Assembly: GCA_965245735.1 (NCBI GenBank)
Contig: CBDFAX010000027.1
Location: 1 to 25,837, forward strand
Direction: 5' to 3'
Length of the DNA: 25,837 nt
Source: Abiotrophia sp965245735
GTDB lineage: Bacteria > Bacillota > Bacilli > Lactobacillales > Aerococcaceae
The notes under the pieces: model-generated
What the model was told of the DNA's origin: nothing
Databases searched by the model: none
What the model saw: the letters and a program-made list of their open reading frames with translations, nothing else
Made by a program: the position numbers and the translations under genes
Part shown: in pieces, positions 23,501 through 25,837 of the stretch
Numbering within the stretch: the stretch's first letter is position 1
Layout of the letters: each line of letters starts with the position of its first letter

Positions 23501-24129
23501 CCATTAAAGAAATAATGGTGATCCACGACCAAATAGGTCGGCCGGCTTAAGGGCTGAGCCTTAAGGTAGCTATCCAAACGCTGCAAGTCGTGATAATGCC
23601 CTATGACTTGCCCTTCAATTTCTTGGATGAAACCTTGATAGAGCAGGGCCAACTCAGCTAGGCGCTTGGCTTCCTGCTGGTTCAAATCAGGCACTTGACT
23701 CAGATTCTCTGGCTGAATTTGCCCTAGATAGAGTTCATCGAAGAGCTGGGCTAATTTCTCGGCAAAGCCCTGATGCTTAACCTGACCACGAAAGACCTGT
23801 AATTGATCCTGATAGCGCGCCAGCAGACGTTTTATAATCATAATCTGGCCAATACTAGAAATTGGCTTTTCATCCGCTAGGCTGTTAGGCATGAGGAACC
23901 AAGCCAAGCGTTTGAAGGAAACTACCTGAATGTCGACTAGAGCCGCCTCATTGGATCCATATTTGTCTTGGACAGCCGCTAGCAAATAGGACTCCATATC
24001 AAATTTTAAGTGTTCAGGTACTAAATAAAATAGCTGGGCCTCAGGCTCCTTGGCTTTAATGTCCAATAATTTATCTACCAAGATTTTTTTCTTAGCACGA
24101 TCCAGTCCCCCTAGGACAAATTGTAGCAT
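20593..24129 (-). CDS. rexB: ATP-dependent deoxyribonuclease subunit B, RexB type
   Basis: Partner of AddA in the recombination helicase-nuclease. The 1178 residues show the inactive helicase-like fold in front and a RecB-type nuclease at the C-terminus with VVDYKSGKK (Asp965, Lys967). The N-terminus MLQFVLGGLDRAKKK has no GxGKT loop, and the four Cys that hold an iron-sulfur cluster in Bacillus AddB are missing: the 'CPF' site reads DPYSHF, and the C-terminal Cys triad is replaced by ATVHYGAYRHKRL. Very few Cys occur anywhere. This agrees with the type without cluster found in streptococci and lactococci (RexB). A GAAAGGAGG site precedes the ATG; pepT ends 61 nt upstream. The C-terminal tail is rich in Lys and Glu. 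Confidence 0.95.
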   Translation of the reverse strand: MLQFVLGGLDRAKKKILVDKLLDIKAKEPEAQLFYLVPEHLKFDMESYLLAAVQDKYGSNEAALVDIQVVSFKRLAWFLMPNSLADEKPISSIGQIMIIKRLLARYQDQLQVFRGQVKHQGFAEKLAQLFDELYLGQIQPENLSQVPDLNQQEAKRLAELALLYQGFIQEIEGQVIGHYHDLQRLDSYLKAQPLSRPTYLVVDHHYFFNGQQLQLLTTLIQQCQAVWITLPLSQQAARSKAYDPPIEVARHTYGQMQLLAQSLHLPVAKDWTIDQVEAGYQANILTLAQAFENHLRLAPQELSQPLNQVKTHVIWEHDAIQTEVRHTSNKIHQLVSQEGYRYRDILVLTRDMDRYRPLVTALFEQNDIPYFYDHAVSMGQHPLVLWLESGLKLYRYRYQLADIFGILKSGLWLPADLRAAIVQNPQDGPALEEEFKAQVDLLENVVLANGYVGYRFAQLSFEWRFDQADRPYVNAAGQVTGQTYGQVVQALRESFLADFTPYQDLAQATSFNGQKAAEWLYQWLEEVGVKDRLIARRDQAIQKGDLALSRQYEQVWQTLTASLDEFYQLYGEAELTFSEFQELLLTGLNEATFHIIPPALDQVMVTSMESPQAQAYKVCFVLGADELTLPKHHQEDSLLSAANRQSLGESLLPYQQLRQSSQHNYSLELLMTQQVLLSASDRLYLSYVAMKGQQTLKLSPYLQQLAKQFHLPIKTYTHSLIHQNQVKLSRLEFGRYPVQMSPLLQLVHHYSQQKDRPSAAFLDFLTLMASQNPHTWVLLAQLFQFNQLPQNLTPETALALFGQKMTASVSKLEQYYQDPYSHFLLYGLKIRPRQQLELNAAGAGDYYHDFLDKFTQAQEARPDFETNFASIQTLMAEDLRFNIFGTNPRMHLIKRKLDQHLRQFLSVSLAQSQALTVQPVATELVFGSQQEAGLILPLDKGSLTLRGKIDRIDADPSQSYYQVVDYKSGKKTFNLVDFYYGLDLQVLTYLKVASQRYPHAKAVGAFYQSLAGGFVKVDGKQMARLSQDGLDLAKNQLHPYRGLMTISGSELVAIEPGLANQSKSQIYPVQLKKDGSYYQHVPAVNQTELSLINQHLLHLMTQAGNAIQRGDISLAPFKDERFTPSLQADYRVITGFDATVHYGAYRHKRLSKDQVLTQIEKEASKKEDTETSEKGGQL

Positions 24130-24190
24130 GCGGGGCCCTCCTTTCTCTCTCGATGGTGATATCTATTTGATAGGGCAAGAAGCCCAGACC
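24130..24190 (-). other. pepT-rexB intergenic region
   Basis: 61 nt with a small hairpin GGGC-TTCTT-GCCC but no T run, and the rexB ribosome site. No convincing promoter is seen, so pepT and rexB are probably cotranscribed. Confidence 0.4.
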
Positions 24191-25432
24191 TTAGGCCTGA
24201 GCGTTTGCTTGGATAATACCGACGATGACTTGGGTTGCTTTAACCATGGATTCAACTGCGACAAATTCATAGCGTCCATGCATGTTTTCGCCCCCGGCAA
24301 AAATATTAGGTGTTGGTAAGCCCATGAAGGAAATCTTAGATCCATCAGTCCCACCACGAATAGGTTCAATAATTGGCTTAATCCCAATGGCTTCCATGGC
24401 AGACTTGGCCAGTTCAACAGACTTCATGTCTTGCTCAATGACTTCGGCCATGTTGTAGTATTGGTCCTTCATTTCAAGGCTAACAACTGGGACAGGATAG
24501 GCCGCATTCATCTTGTCAACAATGCTTTGGACAAGATCCTTCTTAGCTTGAAAGGCTTGCCGGTCGTGGTCACGAATAATTAAGTCTAACTGGCCTTGAT
24601 CCACGGTCACTTGGGCTTCCATTGGATGGATAAAGCCTTGACGGCCATCTGTCTTCTCAGGTACTTGATCCTCTGGCAAAGCAGAGAGGAAGTCCTTAAG
24701 CAATTGTACTGCATTAATCATCTTACCCTTGGCAATCCCTGGGTGGATATTTTTACCGTGGAAATGCAAACGTGCCCCTGCCGCATTGAAGCTCTCATAT
24801 TGGAGCTCACCGACCGGCCCACCATCCATGGTATAGGCAAAATCACAGCCAAAGTGCGCCACGTCAAAGCGGTCGGCCCCACGACCAATTTCTTCATCTG
24901 GACCAAAGGCAACTCGTACCTTACCATGTTCAATCTCAGGATGAGCCGCCAAATAAGCCATAGCCGTCATGATTTCAGCAATACCAGACTTATCGTCTGC
25001 CCCTAAGAGGGTGGTTCCATCTGTTACAATCAAAGTTTGGCCTTGGTAACTGCTTAAGGCTGGGAAGTCCGCTACCTTCATGACAATATCTTGAGCCTGA
25101 TTGAGGACGATGTCTTGACCATCATAGTTGGGAATAAGGCGAGGTTGAACATTCTCAGAATTGAAGTCTGCCGTATCCACGTGCGCGATAAAGCCGATGG
25201 TTGGGACTGGCTTGTCGCTAGTTGCTGGGAGGGTTGCCGTTACAAAGGCATTTTCTGGGTTGAACTCCACTTCTTGGAGTCCAATGGCCTTCAATTCATC
25301 TACTAAGAGATGCAGTAAGTCCAACTGGCATGCAGTTGAAGGCACACTGGTGCTAGCTTCATCAGAGCGGGTGTTAATTTTAGCGTAACGGATTAAGCGT
25401 TCTTGGGTTTCTTGGAAAAATTGTTCTGTCAT
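24191..25432 (-). CDS. pepT: Peptidase T (tripeptide aminopeptidase)
   Basis: Zinc-dependent cytoplasmic aminopeptidase that removes the N-terminal residue of tripeptides, M20B family. The 413 residues are normal. Metal and catalytic residues are all visible: His84 and Asp86 in AHVDTAD, Asp146 in GADDKSG, Glu180-Glu181 in GPDEEIGRG, the Asp in YTMDGGPVGE, and His385 in ENMHGRYE. The dimerisation (lid) domain lies between about 205 and 315, with FHGKNIHPGIAKGKMINA. The RGGTDGSKISFMGLPTPN block is typical. AGGAGAG, overlapping the upstream stop codon, serves as ribosome site. In lactic bacteria the enzyme helps use peptides for amino acids; no regulator site is visible here. Confidence 0.96.
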   Translation of the reverse strand: MTEQFFQETQERLIRYAKINTRSDEASTSVPSTACQLDLLHLLVDELKAIGLQEVEFNPENAFVTATLPATSDKPVPTIGFIAHVDTADFNSENVQPRLIPNYDGQDIVLNQAQDIVMKVADFPALSSYQGQTLIVTDGTTLLGADDKSGIAEIMTAMAYLAAHPEIEHGKVRVAFGPDEEIGRGADRFDVAHFGCDFAYTMDGGPVGELQYESFNAAGARLHFHGKNIHPGIAKGKMINAVQLLKDFLSALPEDQVPEKTDGRQGFIHPMEAQVTVDQGQLDLIIRDHDRQAFQAKKDLVQSIVDKMNAAYPVPVVSLEMKDQYYNMAEVIEQDMKSVELAKSAMEAIGIKPIIEPIRGGTDGSKISFMGLPTPNIFAGGENMHGRYEFVAVESMVKATQVIVGIIQANAQA

Positions 25433-25444
25433 TAGATGTCTCTC

Positions 25445-25837
25445 CTATTCATAACGGAAGGGGTTAGTTGATGCTTGAGATGGGATGACTTGATAGTCAA
25501 AGCCTTGTTCTTGAGCTAATTGGGTCAGGAAGGCTGGCATTTTTTCTTTGAAGATGCTCTCGACATAGTGACCCACATCGACCGTCATCATGTCTTCTTG
25601 ATAGCAGAGCTGCGCCCGATGGTAGGAAATGTCCCCGGTTAAAAAGACGTCAGCCTGGCTTTGTGCCGCTGCTTGAATATATTCTGGCTGGGTCCCGCTA
25701 CCGCCGATCAAGGCAATTCGTTGATAGCTATCCTTAGGCTTGGCTTCTACCACTGGTAATTCAGTCCGGCCATAGCTTGACTTCAAGAGAGCCAATAGGG
25801 CCTGACGATTGAGCGCTTGAGGCAGATTCCCCACTCG
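25445..25837 (-). CDS. NIF3/DUF34 (YqfO/YbgI) family dinuclear metal protein, C-terminal part
   Basis: Only the last ~130 residues are in the window; the frame stays open to the edge and the first residues (RVGNLP) match an internal family motif, so the start is outside. Visible: GSGTQPEYIQAAAQSQADVFLTGDISYH with a metal-site His, and TVDVGHYVESIF with His and Glu of the second site. Family structures are toroid hexamers with two metals per subunit; a role in metal handling or as GTP cyclohydrolase I type 2-like has been proposed, but the function is unsettled. The stop codon lies 12 nt before pepT and overlaps its ribosome site. In Bacillus the homologue yqfO follows the tRNA methyltransferase gene trmK, which may lie just beyond the edge. 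Confidence 0.9.
   Translation of the reverse strand, partial: RVGNLPQALNRQALLALLKSSYGRTELPVVEAKPKDSYQRIALIGGSGTQPEYIQAAAQSQADVFLTGDISYHRAQLCYQEDMMTVDVGHYVESIFKEKMPAFLTQLAQEQGFDYQVIPSQASTNPFRYE

Noticed and set aside
24596..25006. 136-codon plus-strand frame opposite pepT
   Set aside because: Shadow of pepT, whose catalytic residues are all in place on the other strand; no ribosome site.

Overview
The window reads as chromosomal core DNA of a low-to-mid GC Gram-positive of the order Lactobacillales. Evidence: a tmRNA tag ending in SFALAA, a type-B RNase P RNA next to gpsB and a ypsC-type methyltransferase (the Bacillus/Lactobacillales order), a mannose-family PTS with a IIAB fusion, a RexB-type AddB subunit, strong AGGAGG ribosome sites and TTGACA/TATAAT promoters. 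An Aerococcaceae-like genus (Abiotrophia, Facklamia or Aerococcus) is my guess; the sequence alone does not fix it. I see no CRISPR array, transposase, phage gene or tRNA.

Layout. 1-1068: asd (aspartate semialdehyde dehydrogenase, minus strand), alone, with its own terminator. 1161-1608: ssrA with promoter and terminator. 1634-3696, minus strand: gpsB, rnpB and an rlmL/ypsC-like rRNA methyltransferase, in transcription order. 3771-4343: an RNase HI-like gene followed by what looks like a decayed in-frame duplicate of its own 3' end, lying in the gpsB promoter region. 4449-5426: a TPR-like protein, divergent from the RNase H gene over shared promoter DNA. 5492-5893: a DUF2187-like protein with an added N-terminal HTH-like segment. 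6085-6357: a 90-residue protein I do not recognise. 6450-7805: a MATE transporter with an unusual nested inverted repeat over its promoter and ribosome site. 7980-13493: trhO, then a class A penicillin-binding protein of 1497 residues whose first ~675 residues are a predicted disordered cytoplasmic region. 13605-16356, minus strand: manXYZ. 16661-25837, minus strand: an apparent operon nif3-like (partial), pepT, rexB (addB), addA, ending in a long rod-shaped hairpin.

How genes may connect. GpsB and the giant class A PBP are both encoded here. In related bacteria GpsB is a cytoplasmic adaptor that docks on short Arg motifs in PBP N-termini, and this PBP has a very long N-terminus with a candidate docking site and a repeated SRVYQP hexapeptide. 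ssrA and rnpB put ribosome rescue and tRNA 5' maturation within 2 kb. AddA and RexB form one recombination helicase-nuclease and overlap by 4 nt. ManX, ManY and ManZ form one sugar transporter behind a sigma-A-type promoter that carries a CcpA-like box.

Most of the window is ordinary housekeeping. The most interesting parts are the PBP N-terminus and its possible link to GpsB, the rnhA 3'-end duplication, the MATE leader inverted repeats, and the long hairpin after addA. No clearly new multi-gene system is visible.
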